From Bacteroidia bacterium (GTDB lineage Bacteria; Bacteroidota; Bacteroidia; NS11-12g; UBA9320): DNA of 12,027 bases. The notes below the pieces were generated by a model. That model worked only from the letters and a program-made list of their open reading frames with translations. It was not told where the DNA came from and did not search any database. Positions 1 to 6,577 of this stretch are shown in pieces. The stretch spans positions 1-12,027 of the forward strand of contig JABDQY010000171.1 in the NCBI GenBank assembly GCA_013042025.1, in the 5' to 3' direction. The position numbers and the translations under genes were made by a program. Position 1 is the stretch's first letter. Each line of letters starts with the position of its first letter.

Positions 1-1066
1 ATGCAAGACCATAGATATCCGGAAATTGCCCTTTAACAAAATCCAGCTTTAATTGCTTAGTTGTGGTAGAATTCCAGGTTTTTATACCAATACCTTTGGT
101 TTGATTAACAACATATTCTTTAACAAAATTGTCACTCGTAAAATTTACTAAGAATGGTGAAGTACTGTTGTAAATTAGCTTTATTGAGCTATACCTTCTG
201 GCTCGCTTATATCCTGAATAGCCATTTTTAACTCTTAAATAAGAGGATGCCTGTTTCTTCTTAGAAAATTTAGGTTCAATTACCAACGATAGTTCTTTTG
301 TAGAGTCTTCCTGAGAAACAATGGTATCATATCCTAAAAATTTGGCATAAGATCCTGAAAACAAAAACGTTGCTCCCCCAATTCCATATTTGTTTTCAGG
401 AGCTTTTTTACCGCTAGTATAAATCGCCTTTTTCTTCAAATTCTTACTCTGAGATACAAATGCACTTCGTCTGGAAGTAGCTGCAGGTTCCTTTGGTAAG
501 ACTATTCCTGGGCCTTCTCCCCCAAAGAGTTGTTGTAATCTATTTCTTAAATAGTCCGTTATCCTGTCTCCTTCCAATTGTGAGTCTCCGTAATGTAAAA
601 TCCGCACCACTTTACTTTTACTTTCGATAGCTAATGCTTTGATTATTGTATTGAGAACGTTTGGATTGTTAGGTGGTAACTGAATACCTCTGTTTTGCGG
701 TGTTATTAGTTTTTGATGACTCGAATCGTAATTGATAGAAGATATTATTTCTGCTTTTATCCGACTGGTAAGAGAATCGTTATTATCGATTGCCATTGAA
801 GTATTAGCTCTCTTAAAGGATTCTTCTTTGGGGCTTACATTTTCTATAACCCTTTCAATATCAACGGTTTTAACATCGTTGTTTTCTCCCTTTAGATCTG
901 ACCATGAAATGAATTTTAGATTTTGGCCTTCTGCTAAAGGAACACCTTCAACTGGAAACATCCAAACTATCAATGCAAGAATTAGATTAACAGCGAGAAG
1001 AGCAAAAAGCAGTTTAATTGGCCTTAAACTTCTGCTTTCAAGGTATTTATTTCTGTCAAGCTTCAA
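1..1066 (-). CDS. Membrane-anchored SGNH/GDSL-type hydrolase, partial (3' end outside window)
   Basis: The frame stays open from position 1066 to the left edge (355 codons), so the C-terminus is missing. The N-terminus has a short basic stretch and one hydrophobic segment at about residues 17-35 (KLLFALLAVNLILALIVW), followed by a low-complexity linker, so this is an exported or inner-membrane-anchored protein. At residues 158-166 the motif HYGDSQLEG gives SGNH block I, with the likely nucleophile Ser162. A glycine-rich stretch GGEGPG (about 182-187) and GIGGATF (about 228) follow, as in Bacteroidota SGNH proteins. The DxxH block would lie beyond the edge. Known: such enzymes remove or transfer acyl groups on polysaccharides and are often encoded next to MBOAT acyltransferases. 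The substrate here is unknown; cell-wall glycan is an inference from the adjacent LysM gene. The start is uncertain: no ATG precedes the membrane segment, and TTG at 1066, 10 bases after the upstream stop, is the best candidate. Confidence 0.8.
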   Translation of the reverse strand, partial: MKLDRNKYLESRSLRPIKLLFALLAVNLILALIVWMFPVEGVPLAEGQNLKFISWSDLKGENNDVKTVDIERVIENVSPKEESFKRANTSMAIDNNDSLTSRIKAEIISSINYDSSHQKLITPQNRGIQLPPNNPNVLNTIIKALAIESKSKVVRILHYGDSQLEGDRITDYLRNRLQQLFGGEGPGIVLPKEPAATSRRSAFVSQSKNLKKKAIYTSGKKAPENKYGIGGATFLFSGSYAKFLGYDTIVSQEDSTKELSLVIEPKFSKKKQASSYLRVKNGYSGYKRARRYSSIKLIYNSTSPFLVNFTSDNFVKEYVVNQTKGIGIKTWNSTTTKQLKLDFVKGQFPDIYGLA

Positions 1067-1076
1067 AGCAAGAAAT

Positions 1077-2282
1077 TTAATCTTTTTTAGCTAACCTTCT
1101 TCTTTCAGCGTTAGACATATTGTCTATTTTCTGGTAGAAGGCTCTTTGATTTCTAGGAACCCAAATAATAAGTTTTTGATCGATATCTAATTTTTCAGAT
1201 TTTAGCTTATTCCAACGTTTAATCTCTACCACTTCACAATCAAAATAATCAGCAATGGTTAATAACATATCTCCGTTTCTAACTGAATAAGAAACTTCAA
1301 CCACATCTTTTGAAGGTTCTTCATCTAATACAAATGCACTATCCGATGGTGAATTGCCTTTTACTTCAATTAGCTTTATTTGAGTATTGCTGTAGGTTTT
1401 AATCTCAGTATAATTATACGCTTCGTAACCAAAATCATAGAAATCTTTCACTTTGTTTATTGGCAAGTTCACATAATAATCTCGCCCAGAATTTGGTATT
1501 ATTCCTTTCTTGTAAATTGGGTTTAGCTCCTTAAATAAGTTGTATTCAATATCCAATTTTGAGGATAACTGATATAATGTAGTAAGTTTCCTAATTGGGA
1601 CTTTTTCAACTCTAATTTTAAGTGGGAAAGCCTTAATATTATGTTGTTGATGGTAGTTAGCAATATATACTGCTGCAATATATTTTGCATATTCAGACTC
1701 ATGGATTCCCGGTAAATAGCTGTTAATAAGCCAAAAGTCCGATAAAGAATCTGCTGATTCGGATTTTGCTCTTTCCCACTGCAGCTCACCAGCATTATAA
1801 ATCGTATAAGCGAGTTTCCAATCTCTTGTTCTATTATAGAGCTTATTTAATTCCTTACAAAATGCTTCTGCAGATTTTAATACATCTCTTCTTTCATCAA
1901 CATAATTTGAAATGTAAAGGCCGTTATTCACCGCTGCTCCATATCTTAACTTAAAAAAACCTGCTCGACCTTGGTCATCTTTATAGAAATTGTTGCAATT
2001 GGAAAGTGAGATACAAGCAAATCTCAATTCCACAGGTACATTGTACTTTAAAAATATCTGTTTTAAGGGAATATCAACCCTGTTGAAATTGGAAAGTGTT
2101 TTGGAGGTTTTGTTATTAAAATTGTTTGTGAAGTCAAAAATATATGGTCTTGAACGGTCAGAATAGTCCAACTCTACCTTACTATTTAAACTATCTAGTC
2201 TTTGAACGATTAGGTTGTCACTTAATTGAGCAAAACTCAATATCGGAATCAACATAAAAACGAACAAAGTTTTAACTTTCAT
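1077..2282 (-). CDS. Secreted LysM protein with a degenerate MltD-like transglycosylase domain
   Basis: A 401-residue protein with a type I signal peptide (residues 1-19, probable cleavage after SFA). Residues about 75-210 follow the MltD/SLT family 1 pattern: PVEL (83-86), GRAGFFK (105-111) in place of GaaGlWQ, YVDERRD (127-133), YNAGE (162-166) and DFW (182-184). Residues about 225-274 resemble a weak LysM, and about 331-376 form a clearer LysM with YSVRNGDMLLTIADYF. Known: active family members cleave peptidoglycan using a glutamate in a motif like VES. Here that position reads ISLS (91-94), so Leu93 replaces the catalytic Glu, and the usual Gln after GlW is Lys111. I infer a peptidoglycan-binding, probably non-catalytic scaffold or regulator. 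The start overlaps the end of gatA by 11 bp, and the SGNH gene follows, so co-transcription is likely. The fold assignment is fairly secure; the loss of activity is inference. Confidence 0.85.
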   Translation of the reverse strand: MKVKTLFVFMLIPILSFAQLSDNLIVQRLDSLNSKVELDYSDRSRPYIFDFTNNFNNKTSKTLSNFNRVDIPLKQIFLKYNVPVELRFACISLSNCNNFYKDDQGRAGFFKLRYGAAVNNGLYISNYVDERRDVLKSAEAFCKELNKLYNRTRDWKLAYTIYNAGELQWERAKSESADSLSDFWLINSYLPGIHESEYAKYIAAVYIANYHQQHNIKAFPLKIRVEKVPIRKLTTLYQLSSKLDIEYNLFKELNPIYKKGIIPNSGRDYYVNLPINKVKDFYDFGYEAYNYTEIKTYSNTQIKLIEVKGNSPSDSAFVLDEEPSKDVVEVSYSVRNGDMLLTIADYFDCEVVEIKRWNKLKSEKLDIDQKLIIWVPRNQRAFYQKIDNMSNAERRRLAKKD

Positions 2283-3702
2283 AGTACTTTCTTACAATAT
2301 TAGAGATATTAAACAATTCGTCCTCTTGAAATGCTTTTCCCATAAGCTGCATGCCAATAGACATTCCATTTGATTCTGAGGTAGGAATTGATATTGCTGG
2401 CAACCCAGCAAGTGATGCCTGAACAGTAAAAATATCTGCTAAATACATCTTAATAGGATCTTTTGATTGCTCCCCTCCTATCTCAAATGCTGTTGTTGGT
2501 GCTGTTGGACTTAAAAAGAAATCACACTGACCTAATATCTTTTTACTTTCTTCCTTTATTATTCTTCTAACTTTTTGAGCTTTAGAATAATAAGCTTCAT
2601 AATAGTCTGCACTTAAAACAAACGTTCCTGTCATTATTCTTCTTTTAACTTCTTCACCAAATCCTTCTGCACGAGATTTTTTGAATGTTGACTCTATGTC
2701 ATGTGATTCTTTGCTTCTTTCACCATATAGAATTCCACTATACCTTGACAAATTAGAGGATGCTTCAGCGGTGGTTAAAACGTAATAACAGGGAACCATG
2801 TAGTCCAAATATGGAAAGCTTCTTTCGTTTACAACATGTCCATCTGCTTTAAGCTTTTCTATTAGGTCTATATAAACAGACCGTACATCTTCATCTAGTC
2901 CCTCACTTTCCAAAGCTTCTTTAGAATAAGATATTGTATACTTCTTATCGATATCTTGAATATGGCTATTAACCTTTTCTAATGAAGATGTCGCATCTCT
3001 TTGATCATGACCCGCCATTGTTTCAAGCAACAAAACCGAATCTGATACACTGGATGTAATTGGTCCAATTTGATCAAAACTTGATGCATATGCCAGCAAT
3101 CCCCACCTGCTAACTCTTCCGTAAGTTGGTTTTAAACCAATAGTTCCAGTAAAGCTCGCCGGTTGTCTTATTGATCCTCCTGTATCTGAGCCAAGGGCGG
3201 CTAAACATAAGTCAGCTTGAACCGCCACTGCACTTCCTCCAGACGATCCACCAGGAACTTTTGTTTCATCTGCTGCGTTTCGAACAACTCCAAAAGCTGA
3301 ATTTTCGTTACTTGCACCCATGGCAAATTCATCGCAATTGCATCTTCCAATTACAATTACATCTTCATCAAGCAAACGTTGCAGAGCTGTGGATGTATAT
3401 ACCGCCTCATACTTTTCAATTATTTTAGATGATCCTGAAACAGTATGACCATCATAACATATATTGTCTTTTATTGCCAAAAACATCCCTGCAAGCTTTC
3501 CTGCGGTACCGTTTTTTAGTTTGGCATCAATAATCAATGCACGTTCCCTTACCTCCTCAGTAAAAACTTCCAATAACGCATTTAAATGCTTTTTTTCTTC
3601 GTTCTGAGACAAATAATATTCCGCAAGCTCAACACAAGATGTCTTACCTTGGTTAAGGTCTAGCTGAATTTGAGAAAGAGATGAATATTTCTTTGCAATC
3701 AT
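2272..3702 (-). CDS. gatA: Glutamyl-tRNA(Gln)/aspartyl-tRNA(Asn) amidotransferase subunit A
   Basis: GatA is the glutaminase subunit of the GatCAB complex. It releases ammonia from glutamine to convert Glu-tRNA(Gln), and Asp-tRNA(Asn) where needed, into the amidated forms in the cytoplasm. The 476-residue length is normal. The amidase-signature triad is intact: Lys78 in AIKDN, Ser153 in GGSSGGS (151-157) and Ser177 in DTGGSIRQPAS (173-183), the same spacing as in characterised GatA. Further family landmarks are GLKPTYGRVSRWG (189-201), SSFDQIGP (from 207) and a C-terminal LAGLPAISIP. The tatA stop overlaps this ATG in an ATGA arrangement (4 bp), suggesting translational coupling. The downstream LysM gene starts before this gene ends. 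gatB and gatC are not in the window, which is common because the subunits are often dispersed. Other amidase-signature hydrolases are possible, but GatA fits best throughout. Confidence 0.95.
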   Translation of the reverse strand: MIAKKYSSLSQIQLDLNQGKTSCVELAEYYLSQNEEKKHLNALLEVFTEEVRERALIIDAKLKNGTAGKLAGMFLAIKDNICYDGHTVSGSSKIIEKYEAVYTSTALQRLLDEDVIVIGRCNCDEFAMGASNENSAFGVVRNAADETKVPGGSSGGSAVAVQADLCLAALGSDTGGSIRQPASFTGTIGLKPTYGRVSRWGLLAYASSFDQIGPITSSVSDSVLLLETMAGHDQRDATSSLEKVNSHIQDIDKKYTISYSKEALESEGLDEDVRSVYIDLIEKLKADGHVVNERSFPYLDYMVPCYYVLTTAEASSNLSRYSGILYGERSKESHDIESTFKKSRAEGFGEEVKRRIMTGTFVLSADYYEAYYSKAQKVRRIIKEESKKILGQCDFFLSPTAPTTAFEIGGEQSKDPIKMYLADIFTVQASLAGLPAISIPTSESNGMSIGMQLMGKAFQEDELFNISNIVRKYYES

Positions 3703-3917
3703 CCAGACTTGTTATCGTCCTTTTTTGGTTCTTCGTTGATTCCTTCTTTAATCTGCTCAGAAACCTCGTTTTTAGCTTTGTTAAATTCTCTAATTCCAGA
3801 ACCTAGTCCTTTCATTAATTCAGGGATTTTTCTTCCTCCAAACAATAGCAAAACTACCAATACGATAACAACTATTTCTGGAGCCCCTAAACCGAATAAT
3901 AATACTGTAGAAAACAT
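3699..3917 (-). CDS. tatA: Twin-arginine translocase subunit TatA/TatE
   Basis: A 72-residue TatA-family protein that forms the oligomeric pore-like component of the Sec-independent Tat system for folded proteins in the inner membrane. It has the standard layout: a short periplasmic N-terminus with GAPE (11-14), one membrane helix at about 13-26, the FG hinge at 26-27, an amphipathic helix carrying GRKIPELMKGLGSGIREF (28-45), and a charged tail rich in Lys and Glu. The size and the LFGGRKIPEL signature favour TatA/E over TatB. It is the first gene of a minus-strand run and overlaps gatA by 4 bp. A TACGTTTG box 17 bases upstream probably drives the operon. tatC is not in the window. Nothing in the sequence is unusual. 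Confidence 0.95.
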   Translation of the reverse strand: MFSTVLLFGLGAPEIVVIVLVVLLLFGGRKIPELMKGLGSGIREFNKAKNEVSEQIKEGINEEPKKDDNKSG

Positions 3918-3934
3918 ATTTTCTTTATTAGCAA

Positions 3935-3942
3935 CAAACGTA
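3935..3942 (-). promoter_or_regulatory. Putative -7 box (TACGTTTG) for the tatA-gatA operon
   Basis: On the minus strand TACGTTTG matches the Bacteroidota -7 consensus TAnnTTTG exactly. The G lies 17 bases before the tatA ATG, which would give a leader of about 12 bases. I do not see a good TTG/TTTG -33 element at the usual spacing, so the call rests on one box and its position. Confidence 0.4.
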
Positions 3943-3990
3943 CAACAAAGTTTTGGAAAATGGGCGAATGCATATGTTCATAAGATTGAT

Positions 3991-3998
3991 TAATTTCG
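3991..3998 (+). promoter_or_regulatory. Putative -7-like box (TAATTTCG) before 3-hydroxyanthranilate dioxygenase
   Basis: TAATTTCG differs from the Bacteroidota -7 consensus TAnnTTTG at one position and ends 20 bases before the ATG. It lies in the roughly 100-bp divergent spacer shared with tatA. No convincing -33 element is visible. The same TAnnTTCG variant precedes the decarboxylase gene and the lipoprotein gene further right. Confidence 0.25.
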
Positions 3999-4018
3999 TC
4001 CTTTAAGAATCACGTATT

Positions 4019-4546
4019 ATGGCCGTTAGAAAACCTTTTAATCTACATAAGTGGATAGATGAGAATAGACACGAATTAAAACCACCTGTTGGAAACAGAA
4101 ATTTATACAAGGAAAGTGGTGACTATATCGTGATGATTGTTGCTGGACCAAATGCACGAAAAGACTATCATTATAACGAAACAGAAGAGTGGTTCTATCA
4201 AATAGAAGGTGATATAAACGTTAGAATTCAGGAAGATGGAAAAGCGGTTGATGTTCCTATTAAAGAAGGTGAAATGTTCTTGCTTCCAGCAATGATACCA
4301 CACAGTCCAATGAGAAGTGAAGGAAGTATTGGTTTGGTAATTGAATGCAAAAGAACCAAAGAGGAGCAAGATGGATTAATGTGGTTTTGCGATAACTGTA
4401 ACAACAAACTTCATGAATACAAATTTCCATTAACAGATATTGAAAAAGACTTTTTACCTCGATTCCGAGAGTATTATGCAAGCGAAGAACTTCGAACCTG
4501 TAATAAATGTGGAACCGTGATGGAAACAGATCCACGGTTTGTTTAA
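4019..4546 (+). CDS. nbaC: 3-hydroxyanthranilate 3,4-dioxygenase
   Basis: A cupin dioxygenase of 175 residues that opens the ring of 3-hydroxyanthranilate with O2, giving 2-amino-3-carboxymuconate semialdehyde in kynurenine/tryptophan catabolism. Catalytic iron ligands known for the bacterial enzyme are all in place: His51 (DYHYNETEEWFYQ), Glu57 and His95 (IPHSPMRS). Substrate-binding Arg47, Arg99 and Glu109 are also present. The bacterial-type rubredoxin-like second metal site is intact: C124-x2-C127 (WFCDNC) and C161-x2-C164 (CNKC). Length and every motif match the short bacterial form. The product is the substrate of the decarboxylase encoded at 5191, so the two genes form one route although an opposite-strand gene lies between them. 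The product could also close spontaneously to quinolinate, feeding NAD synthesis. The 3' end lies 10 bases from the end of the convergent gene. Confidence 0.97.
   Translation: MAVRKPFNLHKWIDENRHELKPPVGNRNLYKESGDYIVMIVAGPNARKDYHYNETEEWFYQIEGDINVRIQEDGKAVDVPIKEGEMFLLPAMIPHSPMRSEGSIGLVIECKRTKEEQDGLMWFCDNCNNKLHEYKFPLTDIEKDFLPRFREYYASEELRTCNKCGTVMETDPRFV
4513..4539 (+). terminator. Possible weak terminator hairpin overlapping the dioxygenase 3' end
   Basis: A perfect 7-bp inverted repeat, AACCGTG (4513-4519) with CACGGTT (4533-4539), encloses a 13-base loop and is followed by TTGTTT. It lies inside the last codons of the dioxygenase gene, just before a 10-bp convergent junction with no other terminator. 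The long loop and broken T run make this a weak call; the repeat may be only a coding coincidence. Confidence 0.22.
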
Positions 4547-4556
4547 GAAAACATTT

Positions 4557-5090
4557 CTACTTCTTACCTTCTCCTTTAAAGTGGTTTTCTTTGTCTCTAA
4601 ACAACACGTTGAACGTTGTTAGGGAGCCATATATCCGTGTAATGTATTGTTGTAAATTGACTTTATCTTGGTCATCTAGTACCTTATGGCTATTAATGTT
4701 TTGTTCCAAAACTCGTAGACGATCTCTCACCATTACTATCTTATGAAAAAATGTTTCAATCGGTATTTCCTTTACTGATAAATTCTCATCTTTGGGTTCT
4801 AGTACCAATAATCCCCCTTTCCATTTTTCTCCAATTAATACGCGTTCAGTGGCATCAGTATAGCGAGACATCATTCCGTAAAAAATATCCTCAATTTCAT
4901 CCATGCTAACCATATTGTTAAATCCTTCAAGTACTTCAATGATTTTAATATCTGGAGATTTTCTGTCTATTTCTTGGGTGCCTCCTTCATAAAAACTAAT
5001 GGTGAATGTATCAATACCTATTCTGCACACAATCCCATCCCCAAAATCGGAATGTTCAATTCTGCTTCCTACTGTTAACTCTTTATTCAT
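4557..5090 (-). CDS. Conserved protein of unknown function with Tudor/SH3-like N-terminal domain
   Basis: I cannot assign a function to this 177-residue soluble protein. Residues about 6-50 (VGSRIEHSDFGDGIV onward, then a FYEGGTQEI strand) resemble the small beta-barrel found at the C-terminus of PcrA/UvrD helicases and in CarD/DUF3553-like proteins, which bind nucleic acid or RNA polymerase. Residues about 62-165 are mostly helical, with the distinctive stretches KEIPIETFFHKIVMVRDRLR and QQYITRIYGSLTTFNVLF, which I recall as strongly conserved in Bacteroidota proteins of unknown function. There is no signal peptide or membrane helix. The ATG is preceded by in-frame stops, so the start is firm. 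It sits on the minus strand between two kynurenine-pathway genes, sharing the spacer with the decarboxylase and converging on the dioxygenase. A regulatory or nucleic-acid-binding role is only a guess from the N-terminal fold. Confidence 0.85.
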   Translation of the reverse strand: MNKELTVGSRIEHSDFGDGIVCRIGIDTFTISFYEGGTQEIDRKSPDIKIIEVLEGFNNMVSMDEIEDIFYGMMSRYTDATERVLIGEKWKGGLLVLEPKDENLSVKEIPIETFFHKIVMVRDRLRVLEQNINSHKVLDDQDKVNLQQYITRIYGSLTTFNVLFRDKENHFKGEGKK

Positions 5091-5108
5091 CGTATAAAAT
5101 ATTTATTA

Positions 5109-5116
5109 CAAATAAA
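5109..5116 (-). promoter_or_regulatory. Putative -7-like box (TTTATTTG) for the Tudor-like gene
   Basis: On the minus strand TTTATTTG matches TAnnTTTG at all but the second base and lies 18 bases before the ATG at 5090. No clear -33 element accompanies it, and the spacer is very AT-rich, so chance matches are likely. Confidence 0.2.
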
Positions 5117-5166
5117 ACGAAGAAAGATGAAGAAACGTTGCACGAAAACTATGCTCAATTTTTTCA

Positions 5167-5174
5167 TACATTCG
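5167..5174 (+). promoter_or_regulatory. Putative -7-like box (TACATTCG) before the ACMS decarboxylase
   Basis: TACATTCG ends 16 bases before the decarboxylase ATG and differs from TAnnTTTG by one base. A TTG at 5138-5140 lies 26 bases upstream, slightly beyond the usual 17-23 spacing for a -33 element. It lies in the divergent spacer shared with the unknown Tudor-like gene. Confidence 0.25.
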
Positions 5175-5190
5175 CAAACCACATAAAAGA

Positions 5191-6195
5191 ATGACGAAAA
5201 TTACTAAAATTGACTCACACGCACATATAATGCCTCCAACTTGGGATCGGTTGGACAAGAAGTTTGGATATGGTGGATTTATCTACTTAGAAGATGAACC
5301 CGGTACTGGAGCTAAACGAATGATGAGAGATGATGGTGTGTTTTTTAGAAGAGTTGAGAAAAACTGTTATGACGAAACAGCTATTCTACCCGAAATGGAT
5401 GAATACAATGTAGAACAAATGGTGTTGTGTACAATTCCCGTGCTGTTCAATTATTGGGCGAAACCTCAACATGGATATGAGTGGAGTCAGTTTATTAATG
5501 ACCACTTAAGTTCTGTACAAAATCGATTTCCAAAACGATTTATTTCTTTAGGAACAGTCCCGATGCAGGATATAGAATTGGCAATAAAAGAAATGGAGCG
5601 TTGTAAATCGCTTGGAATGCCCGGTTTAGAGATTGCATCTCATATTTTAGATAAAAACCTTGATCATCCGGATTTCCATCCATTTTGGCAGGCAGCACAG
5701 GACTTGGGTATGAGCATATTTATTCATCCTTGGGAAATGATGGGACAAAAAGACATGGAAAAATATTGGCTTCCTTGGTTAGTAGGTATGCCAGCAGAGA
5801 CATCGAGAGCAATATGCTCAATGCTTTTCGGTGGGATATTTGATAAATTTCCAGACCTCAAAGTAATGTTTGCACATGGTGGTGGTTCTTTTGCTCATAC
5901 CTTAGGTAGAATAAGTCATGGGTGGCATTGCCGGCCAGACTTGGTGAATATCAACAACGTTAAAGACCCATATGAATACAAAGGCAAGTTCTGGGTAGAC
6001 GGTATTACTCATGATCAAGGGGCTTTACGCTACTTAATCGAAGTAATGGGAGAAGATAAAATTGCATATGGAACTGACTATCCGTTTCCTCTAGGGGACT
6101 TAGAACATGGTGCATTTATTGAACAAATGAATGATTTAAGTAACAAAACAAAAGCAAAAATCTTAAGTACCAATTTACTCGATTTCTTAAAATAA
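5191..6195 (+). CDS. nbaD: 2-amino-3-carboxymuconate-6-semialdehyde decarboxylase (ACMSD)
   Basis: A 334-residue amidohydrolase-superfamily decarboxylase. It acts on the dioxygenase product, giving 2-aminomuconate semialdehyde and steering tryptophan carbon to degradation rather than quinolinate/NAD. Zinc and catalytic residues of characterised ACMSD are visible: His10 and His12 in DSHAHIMPP, His179 in FIHPWEMMG, His229 in FAHGGGSFAHTLGR and Asp296 in YGTDYPFPLG. FFRRVEKNCYD (51-61) carries the arginine involved in substrate binding. The WHCRPDL stretch (245-251) is also typical. Length matches the family. The 103-residue gene begins two bases after its stop, so the pair is probably one transcript. 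Enzymes for the next steps (aminomuconate semialdehyde dehydrogenase, deaminase) are absent from the window. Related decarboxylases (isoorotate, gamma-resorcylate) are less likely given the dioxygenase nearby. Confidence 0.95.
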   Translation: MTKITKIDSHAHIMPPTWDRLDKKFGYGGFIYLEDEPGTGAKRMMRDDGVFFRRVEKNCYDETAILPEMDEYNVEQMVLCTIPVLFNYWAKPQHGYEWSQFINDHLSSVQNRFPKRFISLGTVPMQDIELAIKEMERCKSLGMPGLEIASHILDKNLDHPDFHPFWQAAQDLGMSIFIHPWEMMGQKDMEKYWLPWLVGMPAETSRAICSMLFGGIFDKFPDLKVMFAHGGGSFAHTLGRISHGWHCRPDLVNINNVKDPYEYKGKFWVDGITHDQGALRYLIEVMGEDKIAYGTDYPFPLGDLEHGAFIEQMNDLSNKTKAKILSTNLLDFLK

Positions 6196-6197
6196 AA

Positions 6198-6509
6198 ATG
6201 GACGCAATTGAAAAAATAATTGCATTCATAGAAGATCCACATACCTCTGATATAGAAAGAGAAAAAGCGTTGACCAAGCTAAATATTTCTGGTATTGGTG
6301 ATGCTGAGCTTGAAGAAAAAGCATATGCCTTTTGGCATGGGTATTTCGCCCAAAACATTGAGGATATTCTTTCAAAACGTCTCGTTTTAATAAGTCACAT
6401 GCTACCCGATGTTGTTCTTAACCAATGCTTTACTGACGTTTTCAACGAATATGTTCAGAGAAAAAAGGATCTAGGAATAGATGATATTAAAAAGTTTTGG
6501 GGATGGTAA
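6198..6509 (+). CDS. Small helical protein of unknown function, coupled to ACMSD
   Basis: I do not recognise a family for this 103-residue protein. It begins two bases after the ACMSD stop codon, so it is very likely co-transcribed and translationally coupled. The sequence is acidic at the N-terminus (MDAIEKIIAFIEDPHTSDIE) and appears almost entirely helical. It has no signal peptide, membrane segment or metal-binding cysteine cluster (its only cysteine is in NQCF), and a hydrophobic core with aromatic residues (AYAFWHGYF at about 42-50) and an FWGW C-terminus. Codon use looks like its neighbours. A role as a small partner of the kynurenine pathway is possible from position only. Length and tight spacing argue that it is a real gene. 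Confidence 0.7.
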   Translation: MDAIEKIIAFIEDPHTSDIEREKALTKLNISGIGDAELEEKAYAFWHGYFAQNIEDILSKRLVLISHMLPDVVLNQCFTDVFNEYVQRKKDLGIDDIKKFWGW

Positions 6510-6556
6510 TAATCATCCTTAAATTAAATAAATTACAAAAACTCTGATTAAAGTTC

Positions 6557-6564
6557 TATTTTCG
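6557..6564 (+). promoter_or_regulatory. Putative -7-like box (TATTTTCG) before the lipoprotein gene
   Basis: TATTTTCG ends 13 bases before the lipoprotein ATG and is a one-base variant of TAnnTTTG. The 68-bp spacer after the preceding gene contains no visible terminator and no clear -33 TTG, so the lipoprotein gene could also be read through from ACMSD. Confidence 0.25.
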
Positions 6565-6577
6565 GTAAAAACAAATC

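Noticed and set aside
732..1094. 120-codon plus-strand frame antisense to the SGNH gene
   Set aside because: The minus-strand frame carries a membrane anchor and GDSQ motif and stays open for 355 codons; the plus frame is its shadow.
3709..3993. 94-codon plus-strand frame across tatA
   Set aside because: Opposite-strand shadow of a clear TatA, with Ser/Asn-rich low-complexity product.
5006..5194. 62-codon plus-strand frame ending at the ACMSD start
   Set aside because: It is antisense to the start of the Tudor-like gene and runs through its promoter spacer; its sequence shows no family features, and the apparent coupling to ACMSD is likely chance.
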